Below are positions 31,332 to 39,977 of a DNA stretch of 64,000 nucleotides, piece after piece. The notes under the pieces were generated by a model. The model was not told the origin of the DNA and did no database searches. It was given only the letters and a program-made list of their open reading frames with translations. The position numbers and the translations under genes were made by a program. Numbering within the stretch: position 1 is the first letter of the stretch; each line of letters starts with the position of its first letter. The stretch comes from Streptomyces omiyaensis (GTDB lineage Bacteria; Actinomycetota; Actinomycetes; Streptomycetales; Streptomycetaceae): NCBI RefSeq assembly GCF_014650895.1, contig NZ_BMVV01000001.1:210222-274221 (forward strand), given 5' to 3'.

Positions 31332-32156
31332 ATGGACAGCGAGAGCAACACCAGCACCGGGCACGTCAGCCGCAAGGCGGTGCTGCGGGCCGCGCTCGCG
31401 GCCGGCATGGCCGCCCCCGCCGTACTCATGGGCGTTCCCGCGCTCGCCCGGACGCTGAGCGGCGGCGAGGCGCCGCTCGACCTCACGCCGGAGTGCGACG
31501 ACGGCGACGACCTGACCCTGCCGCAGATGGAGGGCCCCTACTTCAAGCCCAACTCCCCGCTGCGCAGCAGCATGCCGGACGGCACCGGCACCCGGCTGAC
31601 GGTCGGCGGGTACGTCTTCGGGCGGGCCTGCCGGCCCGTCTCGGGGGTCCTGCTGGACTTCTGGCAGGCCGACAACAACGGCGCCTACGACAACACCGGC
31701 TTCAAGTTCCGAGGCCACCAGTTCACCGGCGCCGACGGCTCGTTCAAGCTCACGACGATAGTCCCCGGCCTCTACCCGGGCCGCACCCGCCACATCCACG
31801 TCAAGGTCCAGGCACCGGGCCGGCCGATCCTCACGACCCAGCTGTACTTCCCGAACGAGCCCCGGAACAACACCGACACGATCTTCGACCCGCGGCTGCT
31901 GATGACCGTCCGCGACGGTTCCGGGGGCCGCGAGGCGGCCTTCGACTTCGTCATCGACGTGCCGCAGAACCCGGGGCCGACGCCGACGGCCACCACCACG
32001 ACCGCCCCGCCCGGCGGCACCTGGACCGCCGGACGGGCGTACGCGGCGGGGGACAGGGTCACCTACGGCGGTGTGGGCTACGTCTGTCTCCAGGCCCACA
32101 CCGCCATGGGCGGCTGGGAGCCGCCGAACGTCCCCGCCCTCTGGCGGGTGGGCTAG
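31332..32156 (+). CDS. Exported intradiol dioxygenase with C-terminal carbohydrate-binding module
   Basis: The 274-residue product has a Tat-like signal (SRKAVLRAALAAGMAAPAV), then an intradiol ring-cleavage domain with Fe(III) ligands in MEGPYFKPN (Tyr) and LYPGRTRHIHVKV (Tyr, His, His). A Pro/Thr linker leads to a CBM5/12-like module (WTAGRAYAAGDRVTYGGVGYVC). This architecture is known for an extracellular catechol dioxygenase of the cellulolytic Streptomyces sp. SirexAA-E, which acts on lignin-type catechols and binds polymer. The gene ends in a CTAG shared with the convergent fumarylacetoacetase stop. Confidence 0.88.
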   Translation: MDSESNTSTGHVSRKAVLRAALAAGMAAPAVLMGVPALARTLSGGEAPLDLTPECDDGDDLTLPQMEGPYFKPNSPLRSSMPDGTGTRLTVGGYVFGRACRPVSGVLLDFWQADNNGAYDNTGFKFRGHQFTGADGSFKLTTIVPGLYPGRTRHIHVKVQAPGRPILTTQLYFPNEPRNNTDTIFDPRLLMTVRDGSGGREAAFDFVIDVPQNPGPTPTATTTTAPPGGTWTAGRAYAAGDRVTYGGVGYVCLQAHTAMGGWEPPNVPALWRVG

Positions 32157-33379
32157 ACGGCGGGGGCGATCCGGCCCCGGACCTCGCCCAGCCCCACCCG
32201 GGTGCCGTCCGGGCCGGGTGCCCACGCGGTCAGCACGACCTCGTCGCCGTCCTCCAGGAACGTCCGCTTGCCGCCCTCCAGCTCGATGGCGTCGCGGCCG
32301 TTCCAGGTCAGTTCGAGGAGCGAGCCGCGCTGGCCCACCTCGGGGCCGGAGACCGTGCCGGAGCCGTAGAGGTCGCCGGTGCGCAGCGAGGCGCCGTTCA
32401 CCGTCATGTGGGCGAGCTGCTGCGCGGCCGTCCAGTACATGGTGGAGAACGGCGGCTCCGCCACGGCCTCGCCGTTGATCTCCACCGTGATCCGCACGTC
32501 GAAGCCGCCGGGCTCCTCCTCCGCCGCGTCGTCCAGGTAGGGCAGGAGGGGGAAGTCCCGGGCCGGCGGGGCGGTGCGGGCCGCGTCCAGGGCCTCCAGG
32601 GGCGTCACCCACGCCGACACCGAGGTCTGGAAGGACTTGCCGAGGAAGGGGCCGAGCGGCACGTACTCCCACGCCTGCACGTCCCGCGCCGACCAGTCGT
32701 TCAGCAGCGTCAGGCCGAACACGTGGTCCCGGAAGGAGCCGAGCGGCACCGGACGGCCGAGCTCCGACGGGGTGCCGACGAGGAAGCCGACCTCCGCCTC
32801 GATGTCCAGCTTCACCGACGGGCCGAAGACCGGCGCCGCGTCGGCGGGCGCCTTCCGCTGGCCCGAGGGGCGCACGACGTCGGTGCCCGAGACGACGACG
32901 GTGCCCGCGCGCCCGTGGTAACCGATCGGCAGGTGCTTCCAGTTGGGCGTCAGCGGCTCGCCGTCCGGGCGGAACATGCGGCCCACGTTGGTGGCGTGGT
33001 GCTCGCTCGCGTAGAAGTCCACGTAGTCCGCGACCGTGTACGGCAGGTGCAGCGTCACCGCGTCCAGCGGGTGCAGCAGCGGCTCGATCTCCGGGCGGTG
33101 CGCCGGGACCGTCACCCAGGCCGTCAGCGCGCGGCGGACGTCCCGCCAGGCGGTCCGGCCGGCGGCGAGCAGCGGGTCGAGGCTCGGCTGCGCCAGCAGG
33201 GAGGCGTACGGGGAGCCGAGCGCGTGTGCCGCGGCCCCCGCGTCCAGCACGTGGGCCCCGATCCGGACGCCGAGCCGGCGGCGGCCCGGCTCGTCGGCGG
33301 TGGTGAAGACGCCGTACGGGAGGTTGTGCGGGCCGAAGGGGTCGCCCTCGGCCAGGTCGAGCGGGCTGTGCTCGGACAT
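32153..33379 (-). CDS. fahA: Fumarylacetoacetase
   Basis: The 408-residue enzyme hydrolyses fumarylacetoacetate to fumarate and acetoacetate, the last step of tyrosine/homogentisate breakdown. Motifs include DFYASEHHATNVGRMFR, VKLDIEAEVGFLVG and LLNDWSARDVQAWEYVPLGP, which supply the Ca/Mg ligands and catalytic residues. ATG 33379 has GAGG 10 nt upstream. Full length for the family. The two convergent stop codons overlap in one CTAG. Confidence 0.94.
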   Translation of the reverse strand: MSEHSPLDLAEGDPFGPHNLPYGVFTTADEPGRRRLGVRIGAHVLDAGAAAHALGSPYASLLAQPSLDPLLAAGRTAWRDVRRALTAWVTVPAHRPEIEPLLHPLDAVTLHLPYTVADYVDFYASEHHATNVGRMFRPDGEPLTPNWKHLPIGYHGRAGTVVVSGTDVVRPSGQRKAPADAAPVFGPSVKLDIEAEVGFLVGTPSELGRPVPLGSFRDHVFGLTLLNDWSARDVQAWEYVPLGPFLGKSFQTSVSAWVTPLEALDAARTAPPARDFPLLPYLDDAAEEEPGGFDVRITVEINGEAVAEPPFSTMYWTAAQQLAHMTVNGASLRTGDLYGSGTVSGPEVGQRGSLLELTWNGRDAIELEGGKRTFLEDGDEVVLTAWAPGPDGTRVGLGEVRGRIAPAV

Positions 33380-33661
33380 CGGTGCGTGCCTCGCTTTCGA
33401 TGATGGGTGAGGGACACGTTACGGGTCGGGCCGCCGGGCGCGGATGACATGGATCACAGAGAAACCCGCCGGGAGGAGAGCAACTGTCCAGGTGCGGACG
33501 GTTTGTTCCGCCGGAGGCGCCCGTACCGCCTCCGAGCTGGGGAAACGGCTTCTGCCGCCGGATCCTTGCGGGTCATACGATCGTGGTGGTGTCGCCCCCG
33601 CGTGAGGACGTCCGCGGGCGCGCGCCCCCCTCTCCTTCCCTGACCAGGAAAAGGTCCGCAC

Positions 33662-35014
33662 GTGAAGATCCGCCGCATTCTGGCGACCGCCGTCGCCGCC
33701 GCCGTGACCACCCCCGTCGTGCTCCTCACGGCCGGGCCCGCCTTCGCGGAGACCCCGAAGCCGAGCGCCTCGACGCCGCTGTCGGGCGCGACCGCCCCGG
33801 CGGACGCCCCGACCCGCGAGGGCCTGGAGAAGGCCGTCGCCGACGCGCAGGCCGCGGTCGACGCCCTCAAGGCCGAGCGGAAGCTCGTCGTGGCGAAGAT
33901 CGAGCGGTTCCGCGAGGACCCCTCCGAGTTCGTCGACGCCGACCTGCTCGCGACGCAGACCGCGGCCGAGGAGGTCCACGACAAGGCGCGCGCCGTCTAC
34001 ACGACCGCCGACACGGCGCTGACCGAGGCGAAGCGGGCGCTCGCGACCGCCGCTCCGGAGGCGAAGGAGGCGGCCGAGAAGGCCGTCGCCGACGCGCAGA
34101 AGACCCGGGACGAGGCCTACGCGGGGCTGGAGGCCGCCCGCGCCGCCCTGCGGGTGGCCAGCGACCCGGTGACGGACGTGCTGATCGGGATCATCCGGGA
34201 GCTCAACCCCATCGACCTCAGGCTGAAGCCCGCCGAGGCGGCGCTCGCCGCGGCGAAGCAGGCGCTGGCGGACTTCCTGGAGCCCAAGCCCGAGGAGACG
34301 CCCAAGCCCGAGGAGACGCCGAAGCCCGGGCAGACGCCGAAGCCCGGGGAGAAGCCGGAGCCGGAGGAGAAGCCCGATCCGGAGGCGTGCGTCGAGGACA
34401 AGTCCGTCCTCTCGACCCTCACCGGGCCCAAGACCATCACCATCGGTTCCAGCGCCGACTTCTCGCTCACCGTGCGGAACGCCTCGGACCGCGCCCTCGA
34501 CTCGGTGCGCTCCTTCGTCGCCGCCGTCGAGGTGCCCGCGCCGGGGGACGACGTCGACGACGAGCACCCGAACCTCGACCGGTACTTCTCCCTCCAGTGG
34601 AAGTCCGCCACCGGCACGCGGTGGAACGACCTGCGCTCCCAGGACGTCCCCATCGAGCTGGGCGCCCTCGCCGAGGGCGGCAGGGCCACCGTCACGCTGC
34701 GCGTGACGGTGGACGCGAAGGCCCCGGTGGGCGACGGCGTCGCCTTCACCACCGCCGAGTACGCGAACGAGGACGGGTCCTGCGGCGTCAGCAAGCAGTA
34801 CGCCAAGGTCACGTTCGGCACCGTCGCGCCCACCCGCACCTCCGGGCCGTCCCCCGCGGGTCCGGGCAGCACGCAGCAGGGCGGCACCGGCCGCGAGCTC
34901 GCCGAGACCGGTGCCGGCGACCGGACGCCGCAGCTGGTGGGCGCGGCCGGTGCCGCGGTCGTGCTCGGTGCGGGCGCGGTGTTCGTCGCCCGCCGCCGCA
35001 GGGCGGACGTCTAG
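33662..35014 (+). CDS. LAETG cell-wall-anchored protein with coiled-coil stalk
   Basis: The 450-residue product has a signal peptide (1-~30, ending AFAETP), an Ala/Glu/Lys-rich helical region (~50-215), a Pro/Lys/Glu linker (KPEETPKPEETPKPGQTPKP) and a beta-sandwich domain (~245-385). It ends in LAETG at ~413-417, a hydrophobic helix and RRRR. This is the layout of a class E sortase substrate, displayed on the wall. No sortase gene lies in the window. Ligand unknown. Confidence 0.85.
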   Translation: MKIRRILATAVAAAVTTPVVLLTAGPAFAETPKPSASTPLSGATAPADAPTREGLEKAVADAQAAVDALKAERKLVVAKIERFREDPSEFVDADLLATQTAAEEVHDKARAVYTTADTALTEAKRALATAAPEAKEAAEKAVADAQKTRDEAYAGLEAARAALRVASDPVTDVLIGIIRELNPIDLRLKPAEAALAAAKQALADFLEPKPEETPKPEETPKPGQTPKPGEKPEPEEKPDPEACVEDKSVLSTLTGPKTITIGSSADFSLTVRNASDRALDSVRSFVAAVEVPAPGDDVDDEHPNLDRYFSLQWKSATGTRWNDLRSQDVPIELGALAEGGRATVTLRVTVDAKAPVGDGVAFTTAEYANEDGSCGVSKQYAKVTFGTVAPTRTSGPSPAGPGSTQQGGTGRELAETGAGDRTPQLVGAAGAAVVLGAGAVFVARRRRADV

Positions 35015-35036
35015 ACGTCCGGAGGACCGCCGCGGT

Positions 35037-35074
35037 CCCCCGCACGGCTCCGGGCTCAGCCCGCCGTGCGGGGG
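35037..35074. terminator. Terminator between LAETG gene and CocE hydrolase
   Basis: CCCCCGCACGGC (35037-35048) pairs perfectly with 35063-35074 around a 14-nt loop. The genes converge, and the right arm runs into the last codons of the hydrolase. An 18-bp palindrome (35004-35021) also surrounds the LAETG stop codon. Confidence 0.75.
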
Positions 35075-37062
35075 ATCCGCTTTTCCCAGGTGCGGTGGAA
35101 GACGACCTCGCCGCCCTCCTTGCAGACCACCTCGTCGGAGGTGTGGAAGGAGTCCGCGTCGCAGGTGATCTCCGAGCGGGTGTCGACGGTGACGTCCCAG
35201 GCGAGTTCGGGCCGGCGCAGCCGGATGTGCCACTCCGAGCGGGTGCGGGCGGAGAGGGGGTCGTCCTCGGCGATGGTGTACGTCTCGACGGCGTCCTCGG
35301 TGAACTCCAGGCCGTCGGGGTAGACGCGGGTGCCGCCGTACCGGGGGTCGACCTGGAGGGTCCATTCGCGCTGGGCGACGTCGCGCAGGACGAGGCGTTC
35401 GGGGCGGGTCTCCTCCAGGGTGCCGGGGGACGACACGCCGAGCGGCGGTGACTGCTCGGGCTCCTCGAAGGAGACGGCGTCCCGGGTGGGGGCGCGCACC
35501 GGGAGGGTGAGGGAGGAGCCGGCCGGGTCGAGGGTGAAGCCGGCGGCGTCGGGCTGCGGCCAGATCCACGGCCAGTACGCGGAGGAGATCGCGAGCCGGA
35601 CGCGGTGGCCGGGCGGGAAGGTGTGCCCGATGCCGTTCAGCTCGAAGCGGTAGGTCTCCCACTCGCCGGCCTGCGCCTCCACGGCCCGGTCGCGGCCGTA
35701 GCGGGCGGAGAGGTTGAGCGCGCCGCGGGTGACGAGGGTGGAGGAGCCGTCCGGGGCGATGTCGCAGAGCCGGGCGACGATCTGGCCGGTGGGCGCGGGG
35801 GTCATGAGGTGGAGGGCGACGGAGGGGCGGCCGAGGATCTCGATCGGGGTGCCGCCCTCGGACTCCGCCGGCACGGGGAAGTCGAAGCAGGCCGAGTGGG
35901 CGTCCTCGTCGCGCTGGTCGGGCGGGAGGTCGGCGTCGTTGCCGAAGGGGAAGAAGCGGCCGGCGTCGATGCCGGTCTGCTGGGGCGAGTCGACGACGAC
36001 GTGGTCGCCCCCGAAGCCGTACGTGACGGGAGTGACGTGCGGGGACGGCCAGGACGGGTCGGCGACCCAGCGGCCGGGCAGCTCCGCGTAGACGGTGGCG
36101 GGCGGGTGGGACTCGCTGATCCAGGAGCGGAGCAGCGGTTCGGCCATCACGTCGTTCTCGGCGCCCTTGAGGTGGTGGTCCCACCAGCGGAGGGTCTCCT
36201 GGAGGAAGCCGATGGCGGGGCCGGGCGGGAGGCCGCGGTCGGGGTACTGGTGGGACCAGGGGCCGATGATGCCGCGGACCCGGTCCTGGGGGAGGTGTTC
36301 GACCAGGCGGAGGACGGTGTCGCGGTAGGGGTCGTGCCAGCCGCCGACGGCGAGGACGGCGGCCTTGACGGCGGAGTAGTCCTCGCAGACGCTGCCGTGC
36401 TTCCAGTAGGCGTCCCGGGTCTGGTGGGAGAGCCAGGTGTGGACGAAGGGCTCGACGGCCCCCAGGCGGCGCAGCCACAGCTCCCGCCACTCCTCGCCCG
36501 CGTACCGCGGGTCCGGCGGCCGGCTGACGAAGGCGAGCATGGTGGCGGCCCAGGCGTGCATGTCGACGCCGAGGACGGAGCCGCCCATGTAGTGGACGTC
36601 GTTGTCGTAGCGGTCGTCGGTGGAGCAGACGGTGACGATCGCCTTGAGGGGCTCGGGGGCGAGGGCGGCGATCTGGAGGCTGTTGAAGCCGCCCCAGGAG
36701 ATGCCGAACATGCCGACCCTGCCGGTGCACCACTCCTGCTCGGCGAGCCAGTTCACGACGGCGACGCCGTCGGCGAGCTCGACGGCGTCGTACTCGTCGC
36801 CGGGCAGGCCCTCGCTGTTGCCGTGGCCGCGGACGTCGACCCGGACGGAGGCGTAGCCGTGGCCCGCGTACCAGGGGTGGCGCTGCCAGTCGCGGGGGGC
36901 GGTCCAGTCGGTGAGCCGGTAGGGGAGGTACTCCAGGAGGGCGGGGACGGGCTCGTCGGTGAGCGGCCGCCACACGCGCGCGTAGAGCCTGGTTCCGTCC
37001 GGCAGCGGGATCCGGACGTCCTCGTGGCGGGACTCGTACGGGAAGTCGGTGCGGATCTTCAT
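35056..37062 (-). CDS. CocE/NonD-family serine hydrolase
   Basis: The 668-residue product has an alpha/beta-hydrolase domain with nucleophile S122 in GMFGISWGGFNSL, Asp in GGWHDPYRDTV and His in GPWSHQYPD. A C-terminal X-Pro dipeptidyl-peptidase-like jelly-roll follows. Family members cleave acyl esters (cocaine esterase) or X-Pro peptides. No signal peptide. The peptide transporter encoded immediately upstream (9-nt gap, same strand) suggests that imported peptides are its substrates. Confidence 0.87.
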   Translation of the reverse strand: MKIRTDFPYESRHEDVRIPLPDGTRLYARVWRPLTDEPVPALLEYLPYRLTDWTAPRDWQRHPWYAGHGYASVRVDVRGHGNSEGLPGDEYDAVELADGVAVVNWLAEQEWCTGRVGMFGISWGGFNSLQIAALAPEPLKAIVTVCSTDDRYDNDVHYMGGSVLGVDMHAWAATMLAFVSRPPDPRYAGEEWRELWLRRLGAVEPFVHTWLSHQTRDAYWKHGSVCEDYSAVKAAVLAVGGWHDPYRDTVLRLVEHLPQDRVRGIIGPWSHQYPDRGLPPGPAIGFLQETLRWWDHHLKGAENDVMAEPLLRSWISESHPPATVYAELPGRWVADPSWPSPHVTPVTYGFGGDHVVVDSPQQTGIDAGRFFPFGNDADLPPDQRDEDAHSACFDFPVPAESEGGTPIEILGRPSVALHLMTPAPTGQIVARLCDIAPDGSSTLVTRGALNLSARYGRDRAVEAQAGEWETYRFELNGIGHTFPPGHRVRLAISSAYWPWIWPQPDAAGFTLDPAGSSLTLPVRAPTRDAVSFEEPEQSPPLGVSSPGTLEETRPERLVLRDVAQREWTLQVDPRYGGTRVYPDGLEFTEDAVETYTIAEDDPLSARTRSEWHIRLRRPELAWDVTVDTRSEITCDADSFHTSDEVVCKEGGEVVFHRTWEKRIPRTAG

Positions 37063-37071
37063 CTCGGTTCC

Positions 37072-38592
37072 CTATCGGACGGGGTGCATGGTGCGGCGCA
37101 GCCAGGGCGCCAGGGCCATCACGGCGAGGCCGACGGCGACGGCGATGGCGCCGTTGACGCCGAAGTAGGCGGGCTTGGAGACGTCGTCGTAGAGCTTCAC
37201 GGTCTGCGCCTGGATGCCGTTGGCGAGGGCGAGGGAGAGGAACCAGAGCGACATGGTCTGGCTGGAGAAGGCCTTCGGGGCGAGCTTGCTGGTCGCGGAC
37301 ATCCCGGAGGTCTCCAGGAGCACGTCGCCGAGGCCGAGGAGGAAGTAGGAGCCCACGATCCACCAGGCGGCCATCCGGTACGTGTCGTCGGCGTGGCCCG
37401 AGGTCGGCAGGACCATGAGGAGGAAGGAGAGGCCGCCGAGGATCACGCCGAGCGCGATCTTGTGGGAGGCGTGCGGCTGGCGGGGGCCCATCCGGGCCCA
37501 GACGGCGGCCACGACGGGGGCCAGGAGGACCTCGAAGGCGCCGAGGGCGGAGGCGTACCAGCCGGCGGGGAAGTCGAAGCCGAGGAGGGTGGTGCGGGCG
37601 TTGGTGGAGGCCAGCAGCATCATCGTCGAGTACGCCTGGAAGAGGATGAAGTTGAAGGCGACCGAGGCCAGGAAGAGCACGACGTAGGGCTTGAGGCGGC
37701 CGCGCTCCTCGGGGGTGACCCGGGGGCTGGTGAACATCACCCAGAAGTAGACGACGGGCGCGACCACCGAGATCAGGGTGAGCAGGTCGACGAACCGGCC
37801 CATGGTGAGCCAGCCGGCCGCCGCGAGCCCGACGGCCGCCGCGGCGACCACGACCGCGCCCGCGGCCATGGAGCGGACCGCGCGGCGCAGGGCGTCCGGC
37901 GCGAGGGGGAACTCGGCGGAGTGCCGCTTGCCCGCGAGGTGGCGGCGGCCCGCCACGTACTGGATCAGGCCGAAGGTCATGCCGATGGCGGCGGCCGAGA
38001 AGCCCCAGTGGTAGCCCTTGTGGTCGGCGAGCCAGCCGGTGATCAGCGGTCCGGCGAAGGCGCCGATGTTGATCGCCATGTAGTAGAGGGCGAAGCCGGC
38101 GTCGCGGCGGTCGTCGTCGGTGCGGTAGAGCTTGCCGACCATGGTGGCCACGTTCGGCTTGAGCAGGCCGGTGCCGGCGCTGATCAGGCCGAGGCCGACC
38201 CAGGTCATGGCGGCGGTGGGCACGGCCATGGAGTAGTGGCCGCAGGCGATGAGGACGCCGCCCCACAGGACCGCCCGGTAGGAGCCGAGGATCCGGTCGG
38301 CGAGCCAGCCGCCGGCCACCGAGACCAGGTAGACGAGGGTGCCGTAGGCGGCGGAGACGGAGGCGGCGGTGCCGGCCGCCATGCCGAGGCCGCCGTCCGG
38401 GACGCTCGCGGCGAAGTACAGGACGAGGATCGCCTGCATGCCGAGGAAGGAGAACCGCTCCCAGACCTCCAGGCCCGAGAGGGCGAGGAGGCCGCGCGGA
38501 TGGCCCAGGAAGGCGTGGTCGTCCTCGGGGGGCGGCTGCTCGCCGTCGCCCCCGTCGTCCTTGTCGATCGCTGTTCGGGACAATTGGTGCAC
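37072..38592 (-). CDS. POT/PTR-family proton-coupled peptide transporter
   Basis: The ~506-residue product has about 14 membrane helices and POT signatures: GLEVWERFSFLGMQAILVLY, GGWLADRILGSYRAVLWGG and FALYYMAINIGAFAGP. It imports di- and tripeptides with protons. The start is uncertain. GTG 38592 gives this length; a TTG at 38583 has GGAG 8 nt upstream. It is transcribed with the CocE hydrolase, consistent with peptide uptake then cleavage. Confidence 0.88.
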   Translation of the reverse strand: MHQLSRTAIDKDDGGDGEQPPPEDDHAFLGHPRGLLALSGLEVWERFSFLGMQAILVLYFAASVPDGGLGMAAGTAASVSAAYGTLVYLVSVAGGWLADRILGSYRAVLWGGVLIACGHYSMAVPTAAMTWVGLGLISAGTGLLKPNVATMVGKLYRTDDDRRDAGFALYYMAINIGAFAGPLITGWLADHKGYHWGFSAAAIGMTFGLIQYVAGRRHLAGKRHSAEFPLAPDALRRAVRSMAAGAVVVAAAAVGLAAAGWLTMGRFVDLLTLISVVAPVVYFWVMFTSPRVTPEERGRLKPYVVLFLASVAFNFILFQAYSTMMLLASTNARTTLLGFDFPAGWYASALGAFEVLLAPVVAAVWARMGPRQPHASHKIALGVILGGLSFLLMVLPTSGHADDTYRMAAWWIVGSYFLLGLGDVLLETSGMSATSKLAPKAFSSQTMSLWFLSLALANGIQAQTVKLYDDVSKPAYFGVNGAIAVAVGLAVMALAPWLRRTMHPVR

Positions 38593-38599
38593 TCCATGT

Positions 38600-38616
38600 C
38601 GTATCAGCTGATCACG
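38600..38616. promoter_or_regulatory. Palindrome upstream of the peptide transporter
   Basis: ATCAGCTGAT (38603-38612) is a perfect 10-bp palindrome flanked by CGT on the left and CACG on the right, 8 nt from the transporter start. Candidate operator; no regulator is assigned. Confidence 0.35.
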
Positions 38617-38706
38617 AACATACCGGGGGTGACGGGAAGGCGCCCACGGTGATCGAAACGTGACCGGATACGCTGGCTTGAGTGAATCCCGGCGACACAT
38701 CGACCA

Positions 38707-38772
38707 TCCGTGTGACCACGGCCACCGTGTGATCACCACCCGAACCATGTGATCGTCACCATGTGATCGTCA
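38707..38772. repeat. Array of CCRTGTGAYC motifs before the polyprenyl synthase gene
   Basis: CCATGTGATCGTCA occurs twice in perfect tandem (38745-38758, 38759-38772). Looser copies CCGTGTGATC (~38725) and CCGTGTGACC (~38708) lie upstream. The array ends 30 nt before the polyprenyl synthase start and may bind a regulator. Confidence 0.6.
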
Positions 38773-38801
38773 GTAGGCGTCAGCAGACAGGAGACCCCCT
38801 C

Positions 38802-39812
38802 GTGACCGTCGTCGGGCCGTTCGGCCTCAGCGTGCGGGACCAGGCTCTTGAGGCCGATGTCCAGGCCGGGTTGGCGGCCGTCGAGGCCGGGCTCCTCGAC
38901 GCCACCAAGAGCGACGTCCCCTTCATCACCGAGGCCGCGCAGCACCTGGTGCTCGCCGGCGGCAAGCGGTTCCGCCCGCTGCTCGTGATGCTCGCCGCCC
39001 AGTTCGGCGACCCCTACGCGCCCGGCGTGGTGCCCGCGGCCGTCGTCGTGGAGCTCACCCACCTGGCCACGCTCTACCACGACGACGTCATGGACGAGGC
39101 GGCCGTGCGGCGGGGCGTGCCCAGCGCCAACAGCCGCTGGGGCAACTCGCTCGCCGTCCTGACGGGTGACTTCCTCTTCGCCCGCGCCTCGCACACCCTT
39201 GCGGACCTCGGCCCCGAGGCCGTTCGGATCCAGGCCGAGGCGTTCGAGCGGCTGGTCACCGGCCAGATCCTGGAGACCGCCGGGCCCGTCGACGGACGCG
39301 ACCCCGTCGACCACTACCTCGACGTCCTCGGCGGCAAGACCGGCTCCCTCGTCGCCGTCTCCTGCCGCTTCGGCGCCATGATGTCCGGCGCCGACGAGTC
39401 CGTCGTCGACATCCTCACCCAGTACGGCGAGCGGCTCGGCGTCGCCTTCCAGCTCGCCGACGACGTCCTCGACATCGCCTCCGAGGGCCACGAGTCCGGC
39501 AAGACCCCCGGCACCGACCTCCGCGAGGGCGTCCCCACCCTCCCGGTCCTCCGCCTGCGGGCCGCCGCGGCCGCCCACGGGCGCCCGGAGGACCTGGAGC
39601 TCGTCGCCCTCGTCGACGGCGACCTCACCGACGACGCCCGGCACGCCGAGGCGCTCCGCCTGCTCCGCGCCCACCCCGCCCTGGAGCAGGCCCGCCGCGA
39701 CACCGTGCGCTACGCGGAGGAGGCCAGGGCCATGCTGACGCCGCTGCCCGACGGCTACGCCAAGTCGGCCCTCCAGGAGCTGTGCGACGCGGTGGTCCAC
39801 CGCGCGGGCTGA
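38802..39812 (+). CDS. Long-chain polyprenyl diphosphate synthase
   Basis: The 336-residue trans-isoprenyl diphosphate synthase has first Asp-rich motif D94-D95-x-x-D98 (LYHDDVMDEA) and second motif D220-D221-x-x-D224 (LADDVLD). Residues 4 and 5 before the first motif are Thr and Ala, not aromatic, which in this family permits long products. The likely role is the menaquinone side chain, matching the menaquinone and nuo genes in the window. GTG 38802 has AGGAGA upstream. Confidence 0.9.
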   Translation: MTVVGPFGLSVRDQALEADVQAGLAAVEAGLLDATKSDVPFITEAAQHLVLAGGKRFRPLLVMLAAQFGDPYAPGVVPAAVVVELTHLATLYHDDVMDEAAVRRGVPSANSRWGNSLAVLTGDFLFARASHTLADLGPEAVRIQAEAFERLVTGQILETAGPVDGRDPVDHYLDVLGGKTGSLVAVSCRFGAMMSGADESVVDILTQYGERLGVAFQLADDVLDIASEGHESGKTPGTDLREGVPTLPVLRLRAAAAAHGRPEDLELVALVDGDLTDDARHAEALRLLRAHPALEQARRDTVRYAEEARAMLTPLPDGYAKSALQELCDAVVHRAG

Positions 39813-39977
39813 CCGTCCGGGGGGAAGGCCCCCTAGGGCCGGGTCATCCCGCAGGCGTACGTCGGTTTGATCCCGGGGGCTGACGCTTTCCGGTCCCCGG
39901 CTTGGTGAGATGGGTACATCGACCAGGGAGCCAGGAAGCCAGGCGGTCCACGCCAGGGCACGGAGGGATCACAGACC

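Noticed and set aside
35004-35021. 18-bp perfect palindrome as a regulatory site
   Set aside because: It surrounds the stop codon of the LAETG gene next to a larger terminator stem, so it is more simply part of the 3' end structure.
33419-38266. A 1615-codon minus-strand open frame
   Set aside because: It crosses the LAETG gene antisense and runs out of frame through the CocE and POT genes. Composition is Arg/Pro-rich without any motif.
35605-38652. A 1015-codon plus-strand open frame
   Set aside because: Exact antisense of the CocE hydrolase and POT transporter; no signal or domain.
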